Below, piece by piece: positions 29,374 to 36,754 of a DNA stretch of 64,000 nt (its first letter is position 1; the number at the start of each line of letters is the position of its first letter). A program made the position numbers and the translations under genes. Below the pieces are notes generated by a model. That model had not been told where the DNA came from and did no database searches. It saw nothing but the letters and a program-made list of their open reading frames with translations. The stretch lies in the NCBI RefSeq assembly GCF_029946145.1, contig NZ_JAQSDY010000003.1, positions 1-64,000 of the forward strand, given 5' to 3'. This DNA is from Brevundimonas sp. (GTDB lineage: Bacteria > Pseudomonadota > Alphaproteobacteria > Caulobacterales > Caulobacteraceae).

Positions 29374-29946
29374 TCAGGGCGCGGGAAACAGCGGGCGCGT
29401 GGCGTCCTCGATCGCCGCCAGTTCTTCCGGCGATCCGCCCGTCCCGCAGTTCTGGATGATCACGAAATCGCCCGCGGCGGACCGCACGCCCCAGTAACGC
29501 TCGGAGGTTCGCAGCGTGTAGTCGATCGTGAAGGACGAACGCACCACGTACGGATCATTGGCCCGGCCAGGGACAGGCTCGCCAAGCGAAACATCATGCA
29601 GGCCGTCGGTTGACTGATGCACCGCATGCCTCTTGCGTGCGGCGGAAGCGACGAATTCGCCGAGAGACTCGTCGTTCAGGTCGGCCGGCTCGATCCGGAC
29701 CGAGCGAACCGTACAGTTGTTGAAATTGCCCCGGCGCCAGGCGGGTCCCCGAAAGGTCACTGTCTGCGACGTCGCCCCGGGCCGGGGCGGCTGAACGGTT
29801 GTTTCAAATCCTCCGGGCGGGGTGATCGTGACGACGCCGCCGGCAAGGCTGACGGGCTGGATGGCCGCGCCGCCCATGCTTTGGCAGCCCGGCCCGGCCA
29901 CAGCCAACACGACGGCGGTCAACGCTCTTTTGGACAAGGAATTCAT
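29374..29946 (-). CDS. Hypothetical lipoprotein
   Basis: A 190-aa protein. The N-terminus MNSLSKRALTAVVLAVAGPG followed by Cys gives a plausible lipobox (AGPGC). The mature part is strand-rich (GGVVTITPPGGFETTVQPPR; VVRSSFTIDYTLRTSERYWG) and has two further Cys (NNCTV, IQNCGT). It is probably anchored in an envelope membrane. No family is recognised. It ends 34 nt from the tRNA-Cys gene in convergent orientation. Confidence 0.65.
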   Translation of the reverse strand: MNSLSKRALTAVVLAVAGPGCQSMGGAAIQPVSLAGGVVTITPPGGFETTVQPPRPGATSQTVTFRGPAWRRGNFNNCTVRSVRIEPADLNDESLGEFVASAARKRHAVHQSTDGLHDVSLGEPVPGRANDPYVVRSSFTIDYTLRTSERYWGVRSAAGDFVIIQNCGTGGSPEELAAIEDATRPLFPAP

Positions 29947-29984
29947 CGACCGCTCCCGTCCAGCCCGGACGGCGCCACCAGAGC

Positions 29985-30104
29985 CTAGATCGGCGCGGTG
30001 ATCCAGCCGATCACGCTGGCCGCGCTGACGCCGGCCGTGACAATGGCCACCACGAGCGCGAGGCGCGCATTGCGATGGATGAAGACGAAAACGCCGCCAA
30101 ACAT
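29985..30104 (-). CDS. Small single-span membrane protein (39 aa)
   Basis: The frame reads MFGGVFVFIHRNARLALVVA and continues as a single hydrophobic helix ending IGWITAPI. The ATG at 30104 follows GGGGAGGG at 7-nt spacing, a strong ribosome site. It starts 158 nt upstream of, and in the same direction as, the lipoprotein gene, so the two may form a transcript. No family is known to me. Confidence 0.45.
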   Translation of the reverse strand: MFGGVFVFIHRNARLALVVAIVTAGVSAASVIGWITAPI

Positions 30105-30194
30105 GATGGAACCCTCCCCGGACCCCGCCACAGCGACACAAGTCCGACGGTTCATCAAGGTGTACAAAACGTTAATCGCAATTCCGTGATCGTT

Positions 30195-30998
30195 TCACCC
30201 CTGTCGGGTGAAATGATGCAGCGCGATTCCACTGGCGACCGAAACGTTCAGCGAATCGAAGCCGCCCGACATCGGAATTCCCACCGGGCGGCACCGCGCA
30301 ATCACATCCGGGGACAGGCCGGGGCCCTCCGGGCCCAGAATCAGCGCGACCCGGCCGCCGCGGGGCATACGCTCCAGCGGCGTCTCCGCTCCAGGCGTCA
30401 GCGCGATGACGGTGAAGCCGGTCTGCTGCAGGCCGTCGATCATCTCCAACGCTTCCAGCCCCACGACCATCGGCGTTCTCAGCACGGCCCCGACCGACAC
30501 CCTTATGGCCTTTCGGTAGAAGGGATCGCAGCAGGTCTGATCCAGGAGCATGGCGGCCGCCCCGAAGGCGGCGGCGTTGCGGAACAGACCGCCCATGTTG
30601 TCGTGGTTGCCGATGCCGCAGGCCACGACGACGACGGCATCCGGCCCCAGCGGCGCCAGCAGCGCCTCCAGCGTGGCCGGCCCGGGCTTGCGCCCCAGCG
30701 CCAGGATGCCGCGATGCAGGTGAAAACCGGCGATGGCGTCGAGAATCGGCTGGTCCGCGACATGGACCGGCGTGTCCGGATCCAGGCGGGCGATCACTCC
30801 GGCCAGCCCTTCGACCCGTTTTTGATCCAGCAACAGCGCGACCGGACGGCACAGGGATTGCGGCGAGGTCAGCACGTTCAGCACCACCTCGCCCTCGGCC
30901 ACGAACAGGCCCTGCCTGCCCGTCAGGTCACGCTCGCGGATATCGCGAAAGCCCGCGATGCGCGGATCGTCGGGGTGGTCGATGCGGATCACGGCCAA
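30195..30998 (-). CDS. SpoU/TrmH family RNA 2'-O-methyltransferase
   Basis: The 267-aa protein carries the three SPOUT motifs: GNHDNMGGLFRNAAAFGA, LILGPEGPGLSPDV and the C-terminal SLNVSVASGIALHHFTRQG. The deep trefoil knot of this family binds SAM and methylates a ribose in tRNA or rRNA; the target is not determinable. The N-terminal RDLTGRQGLFVAEGEVVLNV resembles the substrate-binding domain of TrmH-like enzymes. Confidence 0.92.
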   Translation of the reverse strand: MAVIRIDHPDDPRIAGFRDIRERDLTGRQGLFVAEGEVVLNVLTSPQSLCRPVALLLDQKRVEGLAGVIARLDPDTPVHVADQPILDAIAGFHLHRGILALGRKPGPATLEALLAPLGPDAVVVVACGIGNHDNMGGLFRNAAAFGAAAMLLDQTCCDPFYRKAIRVSVGAVLRTPMVVGLEALEMIDGLQQTGFTVIALTPGAETPLERMPRGGRVALILGPEGPGLSPDVIARCRPVGIPMSGGFDSLNVSVASGIALHHFTRQG

Positions 30999-31068
30999 GA
31001 TCGGATATTTCCCGTTGCGTCAGTCTGACTCGCGCTGCTATAGCGCCCGCCTTCCCGAGAGGAAGTGT

Positions 31069-31143
31069 TCCGCGGTAGCTCAGTGGTAGAGCAGCCGACT
31101 GTTAATCGGCTGGTCGTAGGTTCGAATCCTACCCGCGGAGCCA
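31069..31143 (+). tRNA. tRNA-Asn (GTT)
   Basis: A 75-nt tRNA with acceptor stem TCCGCGG/CCGCGGA, anticodon loop CTGTTAA (anticodon GTT), T-arm GGTTCGAATCC, and encoded GCCA. The 3' end is the left limit of an accessory region and is a likely integrase attachment site. Confidence 0.95.
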
Positions 31144-31193
31144 CTCTCGGCCTTGAAATCCCTCAACAATCTAGACTTCCCCTTCAGGGGTCC

Positions 31194-31251
31194 GTTCTAG
31201 CTTGGCTGTTTAGAACGGCGTTTAGAACGGTGAGTTCGGCGAGTGTTCTAG
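31194..31251. repeat. GTTCTAG/TTTAGAAC repeat cluster beside tRNA-Asn
   Basis: GTTCTAG occurs at 31194-31200 and 31245-31251, flanking two head-to-tail copies of GTTTAGAACGG at 31208-31230. The outer motifs are inverted relative to the inner ones. Short repeats of this kind downstream of a tRNA resemble arm-type sites for a tyrosine integrase, but no integrase gene is present in the window. Confidence 0.4.
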
Positions 31252-31379
31252 CGCCATTTCCGAACCAATTCACAATCGCTTGAACGAGTGCGATCCCCCG
31301 TGCTTCTGCGGTGGCGGCCTCACGGGTTGCCCGCCGTCGCTGCTCCGCTCATGATTCGGCATTTGAAACGGAGGCTCGC

Positions 31380-31631
31380 ATGGATGAGCGCATAGGGCGG
31401 CGATTCCTGCGGACGCCGGAAGCCAGCGACTATCTGGGGCTATCGAGCCGCACGCTCGAGAAGCATCGTACGTACGGCACCGGACCCGTCTATCGGAAGC
31501 TCGGCGGTCGAGTCGTCTATGATCTCGCCGATCTCTCCCAGTGGGCCGACAGCGGCCTTCGCGCCTCGACGACGGACCCGCGGCAAGGGCCGCGTCCGGC
31601 AGCCCCGCGTGCGGAGGGCCAGTATCCCTAG
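31380..31631 (+). CDS. Excisionase/MerR-like helix-turn-helix protein
   Basis: The 83-aa protein starts MDERIGRRFLRTPEASDYLG after a GGAGG site (31371). The segment [20 protein letters not shown] with [20 protein letters not shown] matches the small winged helix DNA-binding domain of AlpA/excisionase-like proteins. Position beside tRNA-Asn fits a remnant recombination directionality factor. From codon 10 onward it is repeated at 45771-45995, where the copy is broken by a stop. Confidence 0.7.
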   Translation: MDERIGRRFLRTPEASDYLGLSSRTLEKHRTYGTGPVYRKLGGRVVYDLADLSQWADSGLRASTTDPRQGPRPAAPRAEGQYP

Positions 31632-31743
31632 CGGGCTCATCAATTGGGTGGTGGCTGACGCCGTACAGCTTGGGCCATGCAGGCGAAATGGGAGAGTCGG
31701 CTATTCGACTTAGCCGTGGCAACAGGCCAACAGTGCATCGGCG

Positions 31744-34700
31744 CTAGTGTGGTCGCCCGCCGGCTTTTAGATGGTCGAGATAGCTCGACAGTTCGCCCAG
31801 CCACCTGCGCGATACGGCCGCGTCAGCGGCATCAGCGGCCTGCTCCAGGCCCGCGCCGATATCGGTGATCATCTGAAAACCGAAGCCTCCGCCGGAGCCC
31901 CGCAGATTGTGCCCAAGGATGGTCACCACCTGGAAGTCTCCGCAGTCCAGGGCGGCGAGCATGGCGATGACATTCATCCGGCAGTTTTCCAGATAAGCCG
32001 GCGTCTGCTCGACCAACCTCTGAGCCCCGCGAGAAAGGATCACGTCCGAGGCTTGGAGCGGGATCCCGACGGCGGAGTGGTCCTTAATCGCCTGGAGAAG
32101 GACGTCCTGCTTTATAGGCTTGGTCAGGTAGGCGGTGCAGCCGGCCGCGAGACAGCTTTCGCGATCGCCCTTCAGGGCCGACGCCGTCAGCGCGATGATC
32201 GGCGTGGGCGCGCGGTGGTTGGCCTTCTCCCAAGCCCGGATGGTTCGTGTCGCCGTCAGCCCGTCCATGGCGGGCATCTGGCGGTCCATCAGCACGAGGT
32301 CGTAACGTCCCGTCTGGAACATCTCGCAGGCGAGCACGCCCGTTTCGGCGACGTCGACCTGGTAGGGTGTGTCCTCGAGATAGGCGAGCGCGATGACGCA
32401 ATTGTCCGGCGAGTCCTCCGCCATGAGGATGCGCAGGGCCGGCAGCGGCGCCTCCGGGGCGGTCCCGACGGCGGCCGCGACCGGTCGAATGGCCACGGCG
32501 GAGACTTCGAATGGAACCGCGAAGGCGAAGACGCTCCCCCCGTCGATCTGGCTTTTCACCCAAATCTTACCATCCATCAGTTCTACAAGACGGCGCGAAA
32601 TCGTCAGCCCTAGGCCAGACCCGCCAAACCGCCGGGTCGTCGAGGAGTCGGCCTGGGTGAAGCGCTCGAACACGCGATCCAGCTTGTCGTCGGCGATACC
32701 GATCCCCGTGTCGGTGACCGTGAATCGCAAGGCGGTCGGCACGGCGTCGTTCGCATCGGGTTCGACGCGAAGGGAGACGCTGCCGGACTCGGTGAACTTG
32801 ATCGCATTGCCGAGCAGGTTGAGCAGCACCTGACGCAGGCGTGTGGGATCGCCCACCAGGTCGTTGCTCACGCCGGGCATGATCTCGCACACCAGCGTCA
32901 GGGATTTCTCCTGCGCCCGCGGCGCGACCATCTCCATCACCTTTTCCAGATGGTCGGCCAGGGAGAAGCCCGTCCGCTCCAGATCGAGTTGGGACGACTC
33001 CACCTTGGACAGGTCGAGGATGTCGTTAATCAGGTTGAGCAGGTTGTCGCCTGACCGGCGGAAGATCTGGACGAACTTGTCCTGCTCTGGCGTGAGCGCC
33101 GTCTTGGCCAGCAGGTCGGCGATCCCCATGATCGCGTTCATCGGCGTGCGGATTTCATGACTCATGCTGGCCAGGAAGTCCGACTTGGTCCGATTGGCGC
33201 TCTCGGCGACGGCCTTGGCCTGCTGTAGTTCCACCTCGACCCGTTTGCGCTCCGTGACATCGCGCGCTGCGGCGAAGACGCCCTCCAGCTTACGGTTCCG
33301 GTCGTAAAAGGTGGTGGCGTTGTAGGACACCACAGTCTGGGTACCGTCGCGGGCCCGCGCCGTCAGCTCGTAGTCGGTTACCGATTTTTCGCGCAGCACG
33401 CGCTTGATCGCGGCTTCGGCCCGCTGCGAATCGGTGAAGTAGTCCTTGAACGGCGCGCCGATCAGCTCGTCGCGCGTGCAGCCGGTGAGCGCCTCCATCT
33501 GCTTGTTGACATCGGTGATAACGCCGGAAGGGTCGGTGGTCATGATCGCGTCGATGTTGGATTCGATCAGCGAGCGGGTGTAGAATTGCTGGTCGCGCAG
33601 GCGCTGATCGGACTTTTTCTGTTCTTCTTCGACCTGCTTGCGCGCGGTGTTGTCGGTGCCGATGAGCAGATAGCCGATGATGGCGTCCTGCGCGTCGCGC
33701 AGGGCGGTGACGTTCACGACGGCGGGGAACCGGGTGCCGTCCTTGCGGATATAGGTCAGTTCATAGATGTCCTCGATCCCGCGCGAGGCCTTGAACACTA
33801 GCGCCTCGAAGCCGGGCGTGATCGGCGTTCCGAGTTCGACGCTCAGTTCTTCCGCGCGCGCGATCACCTCCAGTGGGTCGGAGATGTCAGCCGGCGTGAT
33901 CTTGTTCATCACTTCGGCGGCCGCGTAGCCCAGCATCCGCTCGGCGCCGACGTTGAAGATCTGGATGACCCCTGTGGCGTCGGTGGCGATGCTGGAGAAG
34001 TTGGCGCTGTTGAAGATCGCGCTCTGAAGCGCGCCCGCCTTGAGTTCGGTGCCGATAAGCAAATAGCCGATGATGGCGTCCTGCGCGTCACGCAGGGCGG
34101 TGACGTTCACGACCGCCGGGAACCGGGTGCCGTCCTTGCGGATATAGGTCAGCTCATAGATGTCCTCGATGCCGCGCGACGCCTTGAACACCAGGGCCTC
34201 GAAGCCGGGCGTGATCGGGGTGCCGAGTTCGACGCTCAGCGCTTCGGCGCGGGCGATCAGCTCCTGCGGATCGGAAATATCAGCCGGCGTGATCTTGTTC
34301 ATCACCTCGCCGGCCGCGTAGCCGAGCATCCGTTCGGCGCCGACGTTGAAGATCTGGATGACCCCTTTGGCGTCGGTGGCGATGCTGGAGAAGTTAGCGC
34401 TGTTGAAGATCGCGTTCTGCAGGGCGCCCGCCTGAAGCAGGGCCTCTTCCGCTTCCTTGCGCGCGGTGTTGTCGGTGCCGATGAGCAGATAGCCGATGAT
34501 GGCGTCCTGCGCGTCGCGCAGGGCGGTGACGTTCACGACGGCGGGGAACCGGGTGCCGTCCTTGCGGATATAGGTCAGCTCATAGATGTCTTCGATGCCG
34601 CGCGACGCCTTGAACACCAGGGCTTCGAAGCCCGGAGTGATCGACGTGGAAAGTTCGGCGCTGAGCGCTTCGGCGCGGGCGATCAACTCCTGCGGGTCGG

Positions 34701-34994
34701 AGATGTCGGCGGGCGTGATGGTGTTCATCACCTCCGACGCCGCATAGCCCAGCATCCGCTCGGCCCCGACATTGAAGATCTGGATGACCCCTTTGGCGTC
34801 GGTGGCGATGCTGGAGAAGTTGGCGCTGTTGAAGATCGCGCTCTGCAGCGCGCCGATCTTGACGATCGATTCTTCGGATTGGACTCCGGGGCGGCCATCG
34901 CCAACCTCGGCCGTCGGGAGCGCCAGGCCCGTTTCGGCGTCGGAAATTGTAATCGGGTGTCCTGACTCGGCGCGTGGAACGACCTGCGTAGCAA
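31744..34994 (-). CDS. Multi-PAS hybrid histidine kinase with receiver and Hpt domains (5' end frameshifted)
   Basis: A cytoplasmic sensor kinase with no membrane segments. In order: three near-identical PAS/PAC units (about 34850-33650), a fourth PAS, a HisKA domain with SHEIRTPMN (His near 33160), an HATPase with FGGSGLGLTISRR, a receiver (ILMAEDSPDN, phospho-Asp in LVLMDRQMP) and a C-terminal Hpt-like domain (LGHNLRGSGGGFGF). The in-frame sequence extends upstream of the first ATG (34755) through PITISDAETGLALP with no ATG/GTG/TTG. A TTG at 34994 joins it only if one C is restored near 34950, so the gene may be frameshifted. A receiver-only gene lies just upstream. Confidence 0.85.
33645..34860. 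repeat. Three tandem PAS-encoding repeats of about 390-420 bp
   Basis: Within the kinase gene a unit starting at the codons for QSAIFNSANFSSIATDA and ending at DAIIGYLLIGT occurs three times. The conserved GAAGATCGCG segments lie near 34826, 34407 and 34014. The copies are almost identical in DNA as well as protein, so the amplification is recent or maintained by gene conversion. Confidence 0.85.
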
Positions 34995-35006
34995 TGACTT
35001 AAGTCG

Positions 35007-35369
35007 TCAGTTCAGAAGACGTTCCATGGAGATCCCCAGTTGTTCCGGGGAATAGGGCTTCTGGAGGAACTGGCCGCCCGGAACGAAGCGATCTGACATG
35101 TCCGCGGTCAGCAGGGTTCCCGAGGTATAAAGCACACGCAGGTGGGGCTGCAGGGCGATCGCCTGGTTCGCGACATCATAGCCGCCACCGGCCATTTCCC
35201 TAAGGCGCATGTCCACGAACAGAGCATCTATGACGACGGACGCCGACAAGTGCGCGAGCGCCTCGCCCAGATCCGACGCGAGCAGAGTCGTATGGCCAAG
35301 ATCTTCCAACGTCCACTCTGCGTTCTGACGAATAAAAACCTCGTCCTCGACGACAAGAATTACAGCCAT
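35007..35369 (-). CDS. Single-domain response regulator (CheY-like)
   Basis: A stand-alone receiver domain of 120 aa: acidic pocket VVEDEVFI, phospho-Asp in DALFVDMRLREMAGG, Thr/Ser in VLYTSGTL and Lys in FLQKPYSPE. The start at MAVILVVEDE was chosen; a GTG four codons earlier is possible. It ends 13 nt from the possible TTG start of the hybrid kinase and is on the same strand, so it is probably its cognate output or phosphate sink. Confidence 0.85.
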   Translation of the reverse strand: MAVILVVEDEVFIRQNAEWTLEDLGHTTLLASDLGEALAHLSASVVIDALFVDMRLREMAGGGYDVANQAIALQPHLRVLYTSGTLLTADMSDRFVPGGQFLQKPYSPEQLGISMERLLN

Positions 35370-35735
35370 CGGGTTGAGCACTGAGAGTTGATGGTCATCA
35401 TGGATGTCATACTCTTTAGAAAGTCACCGACGAGCCACCGGATTCTTGTCATGGAATAGGAAATCCAGACAATTCCGACCAAACAACGCGCTGTACGGGA
35501 GACCGCACAACTCATGGCAAAGCTTTGCGCGCTAAAATCTTGAAGAGATATGATTCATTTGGGCTGGCTTCGGCAGACGCGACTCCAGCCACAATCGGAT
35601 CGGCATGTTCCGCGCCGTTCGGCACATCCGCGCCCGTCAGCGTCGTGAAGCCGCTCGCAGCCCCACCACGCCCACGGCTGTCTCCATGACCATTGAAGAC
35701 GGATACCGGTCGTGACACCTGCCACAGCCCTGCGA

Positions 35736-35993
35736 CTAGCCGGGGTCGCTCATCGCCTTCACGAAGCGCACGCGTTCCGAGCGGATCGAAGGCTGGGCGA
35801 TGAACCCTGCTTGAGCCAGCGCAATGTGCTGGGGCTGCAGAGTGTCGCTCTCGCCAGCGAGCCACCATCGAGCGTCGTTCGCCGCTTTGGGCAAGATACC
35901 CCCGACGATCCTCTCGATATCTCAGAAGGTCAGTTCCAGCTCGGCTTGTTTCTGGCGCCGAAGATAGCTCGTTAGGGGGGCGTACTTTGCCAT
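35736..35993 (-). pseudogene. DUF7662-like small protein gene with an in-frame stop
   Basis: From the ATG at 35993 the frame reads MAKYAPLTSYLRRQKQAELE and LTF, then TGA (35920-35922). It continues in the same frame with DIERIVGGILPKAANDARWW and ends QPSIRSERVRFVKAMSDPG. The two halves together match, by memory, a family of about 85-aa proteins with an ILP.SA...WWAN core. The single TGA in place of a residue between F and D is the only defect. Family name is tentative. Confidence 0.5.
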
Positions 35994-36084
35994 GACGGCT
36001 GTTGTCCCGAAGTGCTGATGCTGGTCAAGTCCTTCGTTCGCGCGCCCCTCGCCGAACCTTCGGTGAAAGCCTAGACTGCGCGCT

Positions 36085-36294
36085 GGCGGGTTCCGGGAAC
36101 GATAGCTGCCGATCAAGAGCCAGGGGACGTGCAAGCGTCGGCAGCGATCGGAGACGAAACGCCGGGCTTCCTCACAGAAGTTCCTGGCCCGCCCCCTTCC
36201 CTCATCCCGGTTCGATCAGGCTCTGGCGGATCGCCGAGGCGACGGCCTCGATCCGCGTTCGGACCTTCAGTTTGGCGCAGACCTTCTCGAGGTA
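36085..36294. repeat. Duplicated 210-bp block, copy 1 (with 46098-46307)
   Basis: This block is nearly identical to 46098-46307 and has the same length. On the minus strand both copies carry a LuxR-type C-terminus and, beyond its stop, an open frame reading NFCEEARRFV then DRCRRLHVPWLLI. Both copies end at the same base within the LuxR reading frame (CTCGAGGTA), after which the sequences diverge. Confidence 0.85.
36202..36294 (-). pseudogene. LuxR-type HTH C-terminal fragment (copy 1)
   Basis: The remaining 30 residues are YLEKVCAKLKVRTRIEAVAS and AIRQSLIEPG then stop, the last two helices of a NarL/FixJ-type DNA-binding domain. The rest of the gene is absent because foreign sequence begins directly at 36295. 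Confidence 0.7.
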
Positions 36295-36295
36295 C

Positions 36296-36397
36296 GAGCA
36301 GGCCGTCGAGACGATCCGCCTCCTCGGCCTCGATGCGGTCGACATCGAGCAGCAGTTCCGCCGCGCGGTCTTCAACCTGTTCATCCGCAACCAGACC
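36296..36397 (+). pseudogene. HipA-like kinase fragment
   Basis: The plus-strand frame reads EQAVETIRLLGLDAVDIEQQ then FRRAVFNLFIRNQ. This resembles the segment before the catalytic NxDDH motif of HipA-type toxin kinases (FRR.VFN....N.DDH). The catalytic residues are replaced by an IS5-like fragment. No HipB partner is present. Assignment is by pattern memory only. Confidence 0.45.
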
Positions 36398-36465
36398 GCA
36401 ACACCGTCGAACGTCTATGGGCCCGGCTCAAGGACTACCGCCGCGTCGCAACCCGATACGACAAG
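36394..36465 (+). mobile_element. IS5-family transposase C-terminal fragment
   Basis: The frame DRNTVERLWARLKDYRRVAT followed by RYDK is the conserved region around the last catalytic Glu of IS5-group DDE transposases. Only about 24 codons remain. It is fused to the HipA-like fragment on the left and followed by unassigned sequence to 36697. Confidence 0.6.
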
Positions 36466-36754
36466 CGAGTCGACACCGGCGGAGAAGTTCGCCGAGCGTG
36501 TTGCAGCGATCAGTTGAGCCCACCACATTGCGGGCGTTCAGGGTGACTCCAGCCGGATCGGGCGGGCTTGCTCGGTCGGCCAAGTATGGGCAGTCAGCGC
36601 CCCTACAGGGGGCCGTGGCCTCGCATTTAGACTTTGTTCATGCTGGTAACCACAGGCTCAATGTTGGCGCGCGGGGGCGGCGGCGCCGATTCCAAGTGTG
36701 ACCCGTTGCGTTGGCAGAGCGACCGCTCGTTCAGACCATTCTAGGGGCCTCGAT

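Noticed and set aside
33645..34860. Possible CRISPR-like or other regular repeat array
   Set aside because: The units are about 390-420 bp, coding, and encode PAS domains; there are no short repeats with unique spacers.
35512..35868. A 118-aa minus-strand frame (MVARWRERHSAAP...)
   Set aside because: It overlaps the conserved-looking pseudogene in another frame and has no family resemblance.
35920..35922. The TGA as a selenocysteine codon
   Set aside because: No selenoprotein family match and no clear SECIS hairpin was seen; a nonsense mutation is simpler.
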